Below, piece after piece: positions 1-6,603 of a stretch of DNA of 23,604 bases (its first letter is position 1; each line of letters starts with the position of its first letter). Source of the stretch: a virus; IMG/VR virus record IMGVR_UViG_3300037520_000704, positions 1 through 23,604 of that record. One strand, 5' to 3'. The position numbers and the translations under genes are program-made. The notes under the pieces were generated by a model that was not told the origin of the DNA, did no database searches, and worked only from the letters and a program-made list of their open reading frames with translations.

Positions 1-101
1 GTTAGGTTCCGCCGCGTTCGGTTTGGCTTGGTATCAGGCCAAACAATTCTTGCCACTATTGAGAATCCTCCCCCGGCTGGTCGCTGCCTGCTATGCACTT
101 G

Positions 102-125
102 CGCAAGATCAGCGCCAATCTTGCG
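102..125. promoter_or_regulatory. Inverted repeat upstream of small terminase
   Basis: Two perfect 8-base arms, CGCAAGAT (102-109) and ATCTTGCG (118-125), flank an 8-base spacer. The left arm overlaps a 10-base palindrome, CTTGCGCAAG (98-107). The repeat ends 12 bases before the terminase start. In lambda-type phages the cos site and terminase-binding sites lie just upstream of the small terminase gene, so this could be a terminase-recognition or operator site. That is inference from position; no nicking-site consensus is recognised. Confidence 0.4.
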
Positions 126-137
126 TAGATTTCTTGC

Positions 138-746
138 ATGGATCCACTGAATTGGTCGGCAGCTGCGGCGATTGTCGGGAAATCTCGGCAAGCGGTCTGC
201 GACCTCGTGAAACGGGGGGTATTGACTGATTGCGTGGTGCGCGATCCAAATGGCAGGGCGATCGGCGTCAAGGATGCGGCGTCGTTCACCGAGGAGTACG
301 CGGCCAAGGTCAGGCCTCGCGCTGGTGGCGGTGGCAAGGAGGCCGGCCGTGTAGCCGCCCGTAGCAGGCGCTCAAAGCCGGCTTTGGTCTCAGCAGCTGA
401 GCGCGCTCCACAGCAGCATCGCCCAGCTGATCGTCCGCGCACCACCAATGCCGAGGTGCCGGACTACAACGAAAGCCGAGCAAAGACGGAATACGAAAAG
501 AGCCTGCTGCTGGAGATCGAGCGCCGGCAGAAAGAGGGCCAGTTAGTGGAGCGTGAAAGCGTGGTGAACACTTGGGCCCAGCTGATCAACAGCGCCAAGA
601 CCAAGTTGTTGGGCGTCAGGACAGCGTGCCGCCAGCGCATCCCGCACCTGACCGCAGAGGAAGCGGAGATCATTGATGCCCTGATCAGGGACGCGATGGA
701 AGGGCTGGCGGAGGATGCCGGCTGCCCTGCGCAGGTGCAGCTGTGA
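138..746 (+). CDS. Terminase small subunit, Nu1-like
   Basis: This 202-residue protein is the probable DNA-recognition subunit of the packaging terminase. Residues 5-50 read as a winged-helix-turn-helix module (SAAAAIVGKSRQAVCDLVKRG) of the kind that binds cos DNA in lambda Nu1. A basic, low-complexity linker (about 55-110) leads to a helical region (about 112-185; EYEKSLLLEIERRQKEGQLV) typical of Nu1-family subunits. The stop overlaps the start of the large subunit, which is usual for translationally coupled terminase pairs. There is no strong Shine-Dalgarno before the ATG at 138; the 12 bases before it follow the inverted repeat at 102-125. The role rests on domain pattern and the neighbouring large subunit. 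Confidence 0.85.
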   Translation: MDPLNWSAAAAIVGKSRQAVCDLVKRGVLTDCVVRDPNGRAIGVKDAASFTEEYAAKVRPRAGGGGKEAGRVAARSRRSKPALVSAAERAPQQHRPADRPRTTNAEVPDYNESRAKTEYEKSLLLEIERRQKEGQLVERESVVNTWAQLINSAKTKLLGVRTACRQRIPHLTAEEAEIIDALIRDAMEGLAEDAGCPAQVQL

Positions 747-2623
747 GCGCGATCGATCTGCCGCTGCTGCGGGCCGGTGCGGCGATGTGGCGGCCACCAC
801 GGAAACTCAGGCTGAGCGAGTGGGCCGATGAGTACGCCATGCTCAGCGCCGAGAGCTCGGCGGAGGCCGGCCGCTGGCACTCGTTGCCGTATCAGCGTGC
901 GGTGATGGATGCGTTTACCGATCCAACCGTGGAGATGGTGGTCTGGCAGAAATCGGCGCGGGTGGGCGCCACCAAGATCTTCAACCATGTGATCGGCTAC
1001 CACACGCACCAGGACCCCTGCCCGGTGATGATCGTGCAGCCAACGGTGGAGGACGCCGAGGGCTACAGCAAGGATGAGGTTGCCCCGATGCTGCGCGATA
1101 CGCCTGTATTGCAGCCGCTGATCGTTGACCCGAAACAGAAAGACGGCAGCAACACCATCCTGCTAAAGCAGTTCAAGAACGGCGCCGCGCTGCAGATGGT
1201 GGGGGCCAACAGCGCTAGGGGGTTTCGCCGCGTCAGCCGGCGCATTGTGCTGTTCGATGAGGTGGACGGATATCCGGCCAGCACGCCCGAGGGCGATCAG
1301 ATCAAGCTGGGCATTAAGCGATCGGAGTATTTTTGGAATCGAAAGATTGGGCTGATCAGCACGCCAACCCTGAAAGGGTTTAGCCGAATCGAGAAGTGGT
1401 TTGAGCTGTCGGATCAGCGGCGGTATTTCGTGCCCTGCCCGCACTGTGACCACTACCAGGTGCTGCGGTGGACTCAGATGAAGTGGGAGAAGGATGCCGA
1501 CGGCAACGGGCTACCGGAAACGGCGGCCTACGAATGCGAGAACTGCCAGCAGCTGATCCCGCACAGCAAGAAGCGATGGATGGTGGAGCGGGGTGAGTGG
1601 CGGGCCACAGCGGAAAGCAAGCGTCCTGGGCTGGCGGGATTCCATATCTGGGCGGCCTACAGCTACAGCCCGAACGCCAGCTGGGCCCAGCTGGTTCAGG
1701 AGTTCTTGGAGGTGAAGAGCGACCGCACGCAGCTGCAGACCTTTGTCAACACGCTGCTGGGCGAGACGTTCGAGGATGACTACGCCGCTGCTCTGAGCGC
1801 CACAGGGCTGGCTGCACGCCGCGAGGAATACCCACCGGGGCACTGCCCTGCTGGCGTGTTGCTGCTGACTGCTGGCGTGGACGTGCAGGACAACCGTTTA
1901 GCGGTGAGCGTGTGGGGCTGGGGCGCCGGTGAAGAGGCGTGGCTGGTGTGGCACCAAGAGATCATGGGCGACCCTACGCAGTCCAAGGTATGGGATCAGC
2001 TTGATGCCGTGCTGGACACTGCCTGGCCTGTGGAGGGTGGCGGAGAGCTCAGGCTGGCGCAAGTGGCGATCGACTCAGGCGGCCACGCAACCCATGAGGT
2101 GTACCAGTACGCCAGGGAGCGCCGAGATCGATACGTGGTGGCGATCAAGGGCAGCAGCCGCCGCAGTCAGCAGCCCGTCAACAAGGGGACGCCGCAGGAT
2201 GTGAACTGGAAGGGCAAGACAATTAAGCGCGGCGTGGTGCTGTATCAAGTGGGCACCGACACGGTGAAGACCACGCTGTTTGGCCGGCTGCGGCACAACA
2301 AGCCAGGGCCTGGCTATGTGCACTTCGGCCTATCGGGTGATGACGAATGGTGCAGCCAAGTGACCAGCGAAAAGCAGCAGCTGCGCTACGTGAAGGGATT
2401 CCCGGTGCGCGAATGGGTCAAGAGCCCGAGCGCACGGAATGAGGCGCTGGATTGCATGGTGTACGCCTATGCGGCGCTGCAGCTGGCGTCGAGGCGCTAT
2501 GCGAAGGCGAGCATGTGGGAGAAGCTGGCCGCGCAGCTGCAGGCATCAAGGGATCTGGCGGCGTCAGTAGCCTTAGACCAGCAGCCCGCGCCGCGCCGGG
2601 CCCGATCCTTCAAGGTGATCTAA
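743..2623 (+). CDS. Terminase large subunit, GpA family
   Basis: This 626-residue protein is the ATP-driven DNA-packaging motor and genome-cutting nuclease. The Walker A-like stretch QKSARVGATK (about residues 69-78) closely resembles lambda gpA, and IVLFDEVD (168-175) is the Walker B. Cysteine pairs at about 232/235 (CPHC) and 265/268 (CENC) form a zinc ribbon common in this family. The C-terminal RNase H-like nuclease begins with GVDVQDN (378-384), and a second acidic site, AIDSGG, follows near 444. The start is GTG at 743, overlapping the small-subunit stop (GTGA). An ATG at residue 15 is a weaker alternative. Length is in the usual 600-700 residue range and no breaks are visible. Confidence 0.95.
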   Translation: MSAIDLPLLRAGAAMWRPPRKLRLSEWADEYAMLSAESSAEAGRWHSLPYQRAVMDAFTDPTVEMVVWQKSARVGATKIFNHVIGYHTHQDPCPVMIVQPTVEDAEGYSKDEVAPMLRDTPVLQPLIVDPKQKDGSNTILLKQFKNGAALQMVGANSARGFRRVSRRIVLFDEVDGYPASTPEGDQIKLGIKRSEYFWNRKIGLISTPTLKGFSRIEKWFELSDQRRYFVPCPHCDHYQVLRWTQMKWEKDADGNGLPETAAYECENCQQLIPHSKKRWMVERGEWRATAESKRPGLAGFHIWAAYSYSPNASWAQLVQEFLEVKSDRTQLQTFVNTLLGETFEDDYAAALSATGLAARREEYPPGHCPAGVLLLTAGVDVQDNRLAVSVWGWGAGEEAWLVWHQEIMGDPTQSKVWDQLDAVLDTAWPVEGGGELRLAQVAIDSGGHATHEVYQYARERRDRYVVAIKGSSRRSQQPVNKGTPQDVNWKGKTIKRGVVLYQVGTDTVKTTLFGRLRHNKPGPGYVHFGLSGDDEWCSQVTSEKQQLRYVKGFPVREWVKSPSARNEALDCMVYAYAALQLASRRYAKASMWEKLAAQLQASRDLAASVALDQQPAPRRARSFKVI

Positions 2624-2787
2624 GGCGCGTCAGCAGGCCTTGCGAGGTCAGGTATCGCCCGCAGGCCCGCCTCGATGAAGAACGCCCCCATGGCGGAGAC
2701 GGTGCGACCCTCCGCCTTGGCGCGGGCCCTAAGGGCCTCGACGGTGGGCACCGGCAGAACGACCTGGACCCTGATTCCTTGCGCCAT
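2620..2787 (-). CDS. Small ribbon-helix-helix-like protein, antisense to the late operon
   Basis: The reading frame is open further upstream, but the start MAQG at 2787 gives a clean 55-residue protein. A beta strand (RVQVVLPV) is followed by two helices (TVEALRARAKAEGRTVSAMGAFFIEAGLR), the layout of Arc/CopG ribbon-helix-helix DNA-binding proteins. Its TAG stop (2620-2622) overlaps the TAA of the large terminase, so the two genes are convergent. It has no toxin partner next to it, so it is more likely an orphan regulator than half of a toxin-antitoxin pair. Only an AT-richer stretch (TATACC near 2800 on the minus strand) hints at a promoter. Function is inferred from fold pattern only. Confidence 0.6.
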   Translation of the reverse strand: MAQGIRVQVVLPVPTVEALRARAKAEGRTVSAMGAFFIEAGLRAIPDLARPADAP

Positions 2788-2870
2788 GCTCTGATCGTGG
2801 TATAGTTTGATCCAACAGCAGCCTAGCGGCCGCTGACACCTCGCCCGGTCCAGAACCGGCTTTACCATGC

Positions 2871-3368
2871 TTGAACACTCCTAGCGGCTACTACCTGTCT
2901 CGCCAGTGGCGGCAGCGCAGGCAGCAACGCCTTGAGATCGACGGCCACCAGTGCCAAGGGTGCGGCATCACTGCTGCGCAGTTGGCTGAGCTGGGCTGGC
3001 CTGTGCTTCAGGTTCATCACAAGAACGCTGGCCCACCGAACTACACGTACCCGTCATTCGGCAACGAGCAAATGTCAGACCTGCTGACGCTGTGCTCCGA
3101 GTGCCATGACGGCATCACCAATTCAGTTCGGCGCCAACGATTCAAGCTGGACCCCAAAAAGCAAGTCGATCCGGTTCACATTGCCCCGCCTTCACTTTCT
3201 GTTCCAACAACTTCACGGAGACAAAATGTCCAGCCTTCCTTCTGTTCAGATTCGACTGCAAGGCGTGAGCCCACTGTTGTGCCACAACGGTCAGACCGCC
3301 GATCCGCGAAATACTTACGCGAAGGCGATGAAAGCAGTCAGCAGCAAGCGCAAGAAGACCGACGCTGA
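2871..3368 (+). CDS. HNH endonuclease, short form
   Basis: Residues 10-85 carry a classic HNH/zinc-finger layout: CQGC (28-31), VHH (48-50), then DLLTLCSECH (70-79) with the second cysteine pair and histidine. Such HNH proteins sit beside terminases in many phages, where they assist terminase cleavage, or act as free-standing homing nucleases; the sequence does not decide which. The only in-frame start is TTG at 2871; the nearby ATG at 2867 is in another frame and stops after five codons. After about residue 90 the sequence is low in pattern, and the frame runs 143 bases into the next gene. A lost stop codon or a frameshift at the 3' end is therefore plausible, and the natural protein may end near 3160. 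Confidence 0.75.
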   Translation: MNTPSGYYLSRQWRQRRQQRLEIDGHQCQGCGITAAQLAELGWPVLQVHHKNAGPPNYTYPSFGNEQMSDLLTLCSECHDGITNSVRRQRFKLDPKKQVDPVHIAPPSLSVPTTSRRQNVQPSFCSDSTARREPTVVPQRSDRRSAKYLREGDESSQQQAQEDRR

Positions 3369-3858
3369 TTACGACGAGCTGGCCCGGCTTGAATGGCTTG
3401 CTGGCCTATATCGCATCGACGGCGACTTGGTGATCCCTGATTACGTGATTGAAAGCACGATGATCGGCGGCGCCAAAAAGTCAAAGCGCGGCCCTCAAGC
3501 GAAGTGCGGCCTGTTCTTCACTGAGCACGCTTCACTGCAGTTTGACGGCAAACCTGAGATCATCACCGATGAAACGCTTTCGGAAATGTTTGCCAGTGGC
3601 GACTTCACCCACACGATTGGCGTCAAGGTAGGCATGGCCAAGGTGATGCGCACCCGCCCCGTGTTCCGCAACTGGAACATCACTGCCTTGGCTCAGTACG
3701 ACCCCGACGTGCTCAACATGCGGGACGTTGAAGAGATCGCCATCGACGCCGGCAAGCTGGTGGGGATTGGCGATTGGCGGCCTAAGCATGGCCGGTTTGA
3801 TGCTGAGGTGATACCTGTCGCCGAGCAACTAGATCGACTGCTGGCGGAGGTGGCCTGA
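3226..3858 (+). CDS. Unassigned phage protein; possible RAMP/Cas7-like fold
   Basis: The frame is open from 3106, but the ATG at 3226 has a good ribosome-binding site (GGAG at 3217-3220), giving 210 residues. It opens with a beta-strand and signature VQIRLQGVSPLLCHNG, followed by a Lys/Arg-rich helical insert (about 25-50), a GAKKSKRG loop near residue 85, GVKVGMAKVMRTRPVFRNW (about 135-155) and VGIGDWRPKHGRF near the end. I recognise this as a type of protein found in phage genomes, but I do not know a proven function. The strand pattern and Gly-rich basic loops would suit a nucleic-acid-binding RRM/RAMP-like fold; that is a guess. It ends directly at the repeat array that follows. Confidence 0.7.
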   Translation: MSSLPSVQIRLQGVSPLLCHNGQTADPRNTYAKAMKAVSSKRKKTDADYDELARLEWLAGLYRIDGDLVIPDYVIESTMIGGAKKSKRGPQAKCGLFFTEHASLQFDGKPEIITDETLSEMFASGDFTHTIGVKVGMAKVMRTRPVFRNWNITALAQYDPDVLNMRDVEEIAIDAGKLVGIGDWRPKHGRFDAEVIPVAEQLDRLLAEVA

Positions 3859-3974
3859 TGCGCTGGCATCCGGTGACGGTGTAAGTCCCAGCAAGGCCTG
3901 GCGGGGTTCGGTCAGGCGGAGCCCGGCATGGTCAGGTCAGGCAGGGCGAGGCATGGCGCGGCAAGGGCTGCGAT

Positions 3975-4010
3975 GGCAGCACGGAGGGCCTACGGGCCTT
4001 CCCTGCCGCC
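3975..4010 (+). other. Array hairpin 1 (UACG tetraloop)
   Basis: The outer stem GGCAGCA/TGCCGCC has one A-C mismatch. It is followed by a C-C mismatch, an 8-bp inner stem GGAGGGCC/GGCCTTCC with one G-T wobble, and the loop TACG closed by C-G. C(UACG)G belongs to the exceptionally stable UNCG tetraloops in RNA, which favours function as RNA on the plus strand. The 3' arm CCGCC (4006-4010) can instead pair with GGCGG at 4017-4021. Confidence 0.75.
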
Positions 4011-4101
4011 TTCATTGGCGGATGAGGCGCGGCGAGGCCTGGCTAGGTCAGGCGGGGCGATGTCAAGCTCGGCAGGGCTGGGCATGGTGTGGGCCACAGA
4101 C

Positions 4102-4133
4102 GGTGGCACGGAGGCTCCGGCCTCCCTGCCACC
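4102..4133 (+). other. Array hairpin 2 (UCCG tetraloop)
   Basis: A perfect 7-bp outer stem GGTGGCA/TGCCACC, a C-C mismatch, a 6-bp inner stem GGAGGC/GCCTCC and loop TCCG closed by C-G. The architecture is that of hairpin 1 with changed but still paired bases. The 3' arm CCACCC (4129-4134) can instead pair with GGGTGG at 4142-4147. Confidence 0.8.
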
Positions 4134-4227
4134 CTCACAAGGGGTGGGCAAGGCCAGGCGCAGCGGGGTACGTTGTGGCGGGGCGAGCCCATGCGAGGCA
4201 TGGCCGGGCCTGGCAAGGGCTGCAGAC

Positions 4228-4263
4228 AGCAGCACGGAGCTTCTGCGGAGGCTCCCTGCTGCT
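4228..4263 (+). other. Array hairpin 3 (UGCG tetraloop)
   Basis: Outer stem AGCAGCA/TGCTGCT (7 bp), C-C mismatch, inner 8-bp stem GGAGCTTC/GAGGCTCC with one wobble, loop TGCG closed by C-G. Compared with hairpins 1 and 2, outer-stem positions vary in a compensated way. The 3' side CTGCTCTC (4259-4266) can instead pair with GAGGGCAG (4271-4278) across a TTTT loop. Confidence 0.8.
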
Positions 4264-4354
4264 CTCTTTTGAGGGCAGACGCGGCACCCTGGGGCGCGGC
4301 TGGGCGATGCTAGGCCAGGCATGGCGTGGCAGGGACTGGCGTGGCAAGGCGAGG

Positions 4355-4369
4355 GCCGCTTCCGGCGGC
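4355..4369 (+). other. Array hairpin 4 (reduced copy)
   Basis: GCCGC/GCGGC with a 5-base loop TTCCG. It lacks the C-C mismatch and the outer stem of the other three, but it starts 127 bases after hairpin 3, keeping the spacing. It could be a shortened last unit of the array or an unrelated small stem. Confidence 0.5.
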
Positions 4370-4374
4370 AAGGC

Positions 4375-4396
4375 AAGGCGGGGCAACCCGCCTTTT
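4375..4396 (+). terminator. Intrinsic terminator ending the repeat array
   Basis: A GC-rich stem GGCGGG/CCCGCC (extended to 8 bp by AA/TT) with a GCAA (GNRA) tetraloop is followed at once by TTTT. This is a textbook Rho-independent terminator on the plus strand. It would separate transcripts of the terminase region and array from the head genes beginning at 4450, which then need their own promoter or read-through. Confidence 0.8.
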
Positions 4397-4449
4397 CCTG
4401 TTCTCCCTAGTCTTGAGTCAGGATCTAGACAGGCTGCCGACACTGATCA

Positions 4450-5013
4450 ATGACCCAGCCGCTGCAGATCTACCAAGGCGATCAGGTCACCTGGCTTGAG
4501 CCTGCGCCTGATGACGCTACGGCCGTGGTCGCATGGCTCCGCGCCGCTGCAGCCGGCGCCGGCGTCGAGGCCCCGGCGACGCTGACGGATGACGGCTGGC
4601 GCGTCACGCTGACCACGGCCACCACCGCTGCGATGGCATCGGGCGACTGGACTGTGCAGGTGGTGGCCACGGTTGACGGCGTGCCGCACACTCTGCGCCG
4701 CGGCAGCCTGACCGTCCGCAAGACTTTGGCCTTCAGCGGAACGTCTGGCGCGTTCGACGATCGCAGTCAGGCCGAGAAAGATTTGGCTGCTGCCGAGGAA
4801 GCCATTCGGGCCTTGGTCGGTGGTGCGGTTGAGTATCAGATCGGCAGCCTCGGCTCCGGCGGCAGGAAAGTTCGCCGGGTGGACCTGCCCGATCTAATCA
4901 TGTGGCGCGACCGCCTCAAGGCCGAGGTCGCCCGTGAGAAACGCGCCGAGATGATCGCGCAAGGCCTCGGCGATCCGCGCCGGCTCTATGTGCGGTTTCA
5001 GGGGGTGAGCTGA
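4450..5013 (+). CDS. gpW-like head-completion protein with N-terminal beta domain
   Basis: The 187-residue protein has two parts. The C-terminal region (about 105-187: AEKDLAAAEEAIRALVGGAVEY, then VRRVDLPDLIMWRDRLKAEV) has the helix-strand-helix order and motif of lambda gpW, the small protein joining the filled head to the tail. Residues 1-95 form an Ala/Thr-rich beta-sandwich-like domain (DGWRVTLTT, WTVQVVATVDG, RRGSLTVRKT) resembling phage immunoglobulin-like or tail-decoration domains. Canonical gpW is under 70 residues, so this is a fusion. It overlaps the portal start by one base (TGATG), matching the lambda gene order terminase-W-portal. The gpW assignment is by pattern and position. 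Confidence 0.7.
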   Translation: MTQPLQIYQGDQVTWLEPAPDDATAVVAWLRAAAAGAGVEAPATLTDDGWRVTLTTATTAAMASGDWTVQVVATVDGVPHTLRRGSLTVRKTLAFSGTSGAFDDRSQAEKDLAAAEEAIRALVGGAVEYQIGSLGSGGRKVRRVDLPDLIMWRDRLKAEVAREKRAEMIAQGLGDPRRLYVRFQGVS

Positions 5014-6545
5014 TGGGTGTTCGATCCTGGCTGCAGCGGCAGATCCTGACCACCCGGCACGGCCGGCAGCAGGGCCAGCGGATGTTTGAGGGCGCCCGGC
5101 GTAACCGGCTGCTCCACGACTTGGTGGCGCCAACCACCTCCGCCGATGCCGAGCTGCGCGTCAGCCTGGCGGTGCTGCGCGACCGCTGCCATCAGCTGGT
5201 CAGGGACAACCCCTATGCCCGCCAGGCCAAGCGGACCACGCAGATCAACGTGGTCGGCCCTCGCGGGATCCAGATGCAGGGGCAGGTGATGCGCCCTAAC
5301 GGCACGGAAAAGGACGTGCGCCGGAATCGGCTGCTGGAGGAAGCATGGCGCCGCTGGTGCCGACCGGATACCTGCGACGTGGCGGGCCGGCTGTCGTTCC
5401 ACGGCTTTGAGATGATGATCGCAGGCAGCCTGCCGGAGTCGGGCGAGTGCCTGATCAGGATCGTGCGGCAGCCGATGGGGCAGGGCCGCACCCCGCTGGC
5501 GCTGGAGCTGATCGAGGCGCACCAGCTCGATGAGGACAAGAGCGGGGTATCAGATCGCGCTGGCCACGAATGGCGGCTGGGCGTCGAGATCAACGAATGG
5601 GGCCGCCCCACCCGGTACGCCATCCTGACCCGCCACCCTGGTGATGTGGAGCTCGGCCTGAACCGCCGTGGCGTAGAGCGGAAGCACGTCCTAGTGCCGG
5701 CGGCGGACATGATCCATGTGTTCCTGCCGGAGCGGATCGGGCAGAACCGGGGCGTGCCGTGGCTGGCGTCGGTGATCACAACTGTCCATGGGCTTTCTGA
5801 ATACGAAAAGGCTCACCTGGTACGGAAGCGCGTCCAAGCGGCAGCTCTGGGATGGATCCGCACCCCAGACGGTGAGTTGCAGGGTGATGAGGTCCAGAAC
5901 GGCCAGCAGCTGTTCAACACTGAGCCCGGCAGCTGGAACATCCTCGACCCCGGCCAGGAACCGGTACCGCCGAACTTCGGACCTGACGACGGCCAGTACA
6001 GTCATGTAGTAAAGAACCTTACGAGGCGGTTTGCGGCTGGGTTTGGGTGTAGTTACGCGACCATTAGCAAGGATTTCAGCGACACGAACTACAGCAGCAT
6101 GCGCACCAGCGTGCTGGAGGATCGCGACCACTGGCGGGTAGTGCAGAGCGCAATCATTGAGGTGTTCCACCAGCGCGTATTTGAAGAGTGGCTACGCGCT
6201 GCAATGCTGGCGGGTGAGTTGCCGTCGCCAGCTTTTAATGACTATTGGACCAGGCCAGAAAGGTATAACGCTCCACGCTGGCAGGCTAGATCATGGGACT
6301 GGGTGGACCCAGTTAAGGATGTTTCCGCCATGGAAAAAGCCAAGGCGATGCTATTGAAATCTCACAGCGAGCTGATAACTGAATACAGCGGCGAGCAGTT
6401 TGAGCAGGTGATGGCGCAAATCGCCATGGAAAACGAGCTGAAAGAATCACTGGGCCTGATGCCCACCGTGGAGCAACCGCCTGAGCCCGTGGTGCAACCG
6501 CCTGAGCCGGAAGAGGACGACGACGCCCCAGAAGATGTAGAATAG
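5013..6545 (+). CDS. Portal protein, lambda gpB family
   Basis: This 510-residue protein forms the dodecameric ring through which DNA enters and leaves the head. The N-terminal region (about 60-100: RDRCHQLVRDNPYARQAKRTTQINVVGPRGIQ) and the central LIEAHQLD and HVFLPERIGQNRGVPWLASVI segments (about 165-255) are characteristic of lambda-type portals. So are the later SYATISKDFSDTNYSSMRTS block (about 345-365) and WVDPVKDVSAMEKA (about 430). The tail is acidic and Pro-rich (PEPEEDDDAPEDVE). The ATG at 5013 overlaps the upstream stop. Length is normal and no interruption is seen. Lambda fuses or overlaps its portal with the gpC protease; here an HNH gene follows instead. Confidence 0.93.
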   Translation: MGVRSWLQRQILTTRHGRQQGQRMFEGARRNRLLHDLVAPTTSADAELRVSLAVLRDRCHQLVRDNPYARQAKRTTQINVVGPRGIQMQGQVMRPNGTEKDVRRNRLLEEAWRRWCRPDTCDVAGRLSFHGFEMMIAGSLPESGECLIRIVRQPMGQGRTPLALELIEAHQLDEDKSGVSDRAGHEWRLGVEINEWGRPTRYAILTRHPGDVELGLNRRGVERKHVLVPAADMIHVFLPERIGQNRGVPWLASVITTVHGLSEYEKAHLVRKRVQAAALGWIRTPDGELQGDEVQNGQQLFNTEPGSWNILDPGQEPVPPNFGPDDGQYSHVVKNLTRRFAAGFGCSYATISKDFSDTNYSSMRTSVLEDRDHWRVVQSAIIEVFHQRVFEEWLRAAMLAGELPSPAFNDYWTRPERYNAPRWQARSWDWVDPVKDVSAMEKAKAMLLKSHSELITEYSGEQFEQVMAQIAMENELKESLGLMPTVEQPPEPVVQPPEPEEDDDAPEDVE

Positions 6546-6603
6546 GTGTGCCCCGGCGCTGTGTCACCAGCCCGAGGCGTGACCAACCTGAAAGGACAGG
6601 CCG

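Larger units (their letters stand above)
3859..4396 (+). repeat. GGCNN pentamer-type array with four hairpins at about 127-base spacing
   Basis: This gap between two genes is filled with imperfect GGCNN units (GGCATGGC, GGCAAGGC, GGCGAGGC, GGCAGGGC and similar). Hairpins are embedded at 3975, 4102, 4228 and 4355, so they start 126-127 bases apart. The first three share one architecture: a 7-bp outer stem, a C-C mismatch, a 6-8-bp inner stem opening with GGAG, and a UNCG tetraloop. Their stem sequences differ while pairing is kept. The array ends in an intrinsic terminator. Several frames stay open across it, but they are low-complexity products of the repeat (Arg, Gly, Ala, Trp runs) with no conserved domain or ribosome-binding site, so I treat it as non-coding, probably transcribed structured RNA. 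Confidence 0.8.

Noticed and set aside
3860-3900. Possible intron-like or riboswitch-like motif GGTGACGGTGTAAGTCCC after the unassigned gene
   Set aside because: No further catalytic-core or aptamer elements could be recognised around it; the resemblance is too short.
3975-4369. Possible CRISPR array because of regular spacing
   Set aside because: The units are 126-127 bases apart, the hairpins vary in sequence, and the intervening DNA is itself repetitive, not unique spacers.
3928-4453. Several long overlapping open frames on both strands across the repeat array
   Set aside because: They come from the high-GC pentamer repeats, which leave most frames free of stops. The translations are Arg/Gly/Ala/Trp low complexity, with no convincing start signals, and conflict with the hairpins and terminator.
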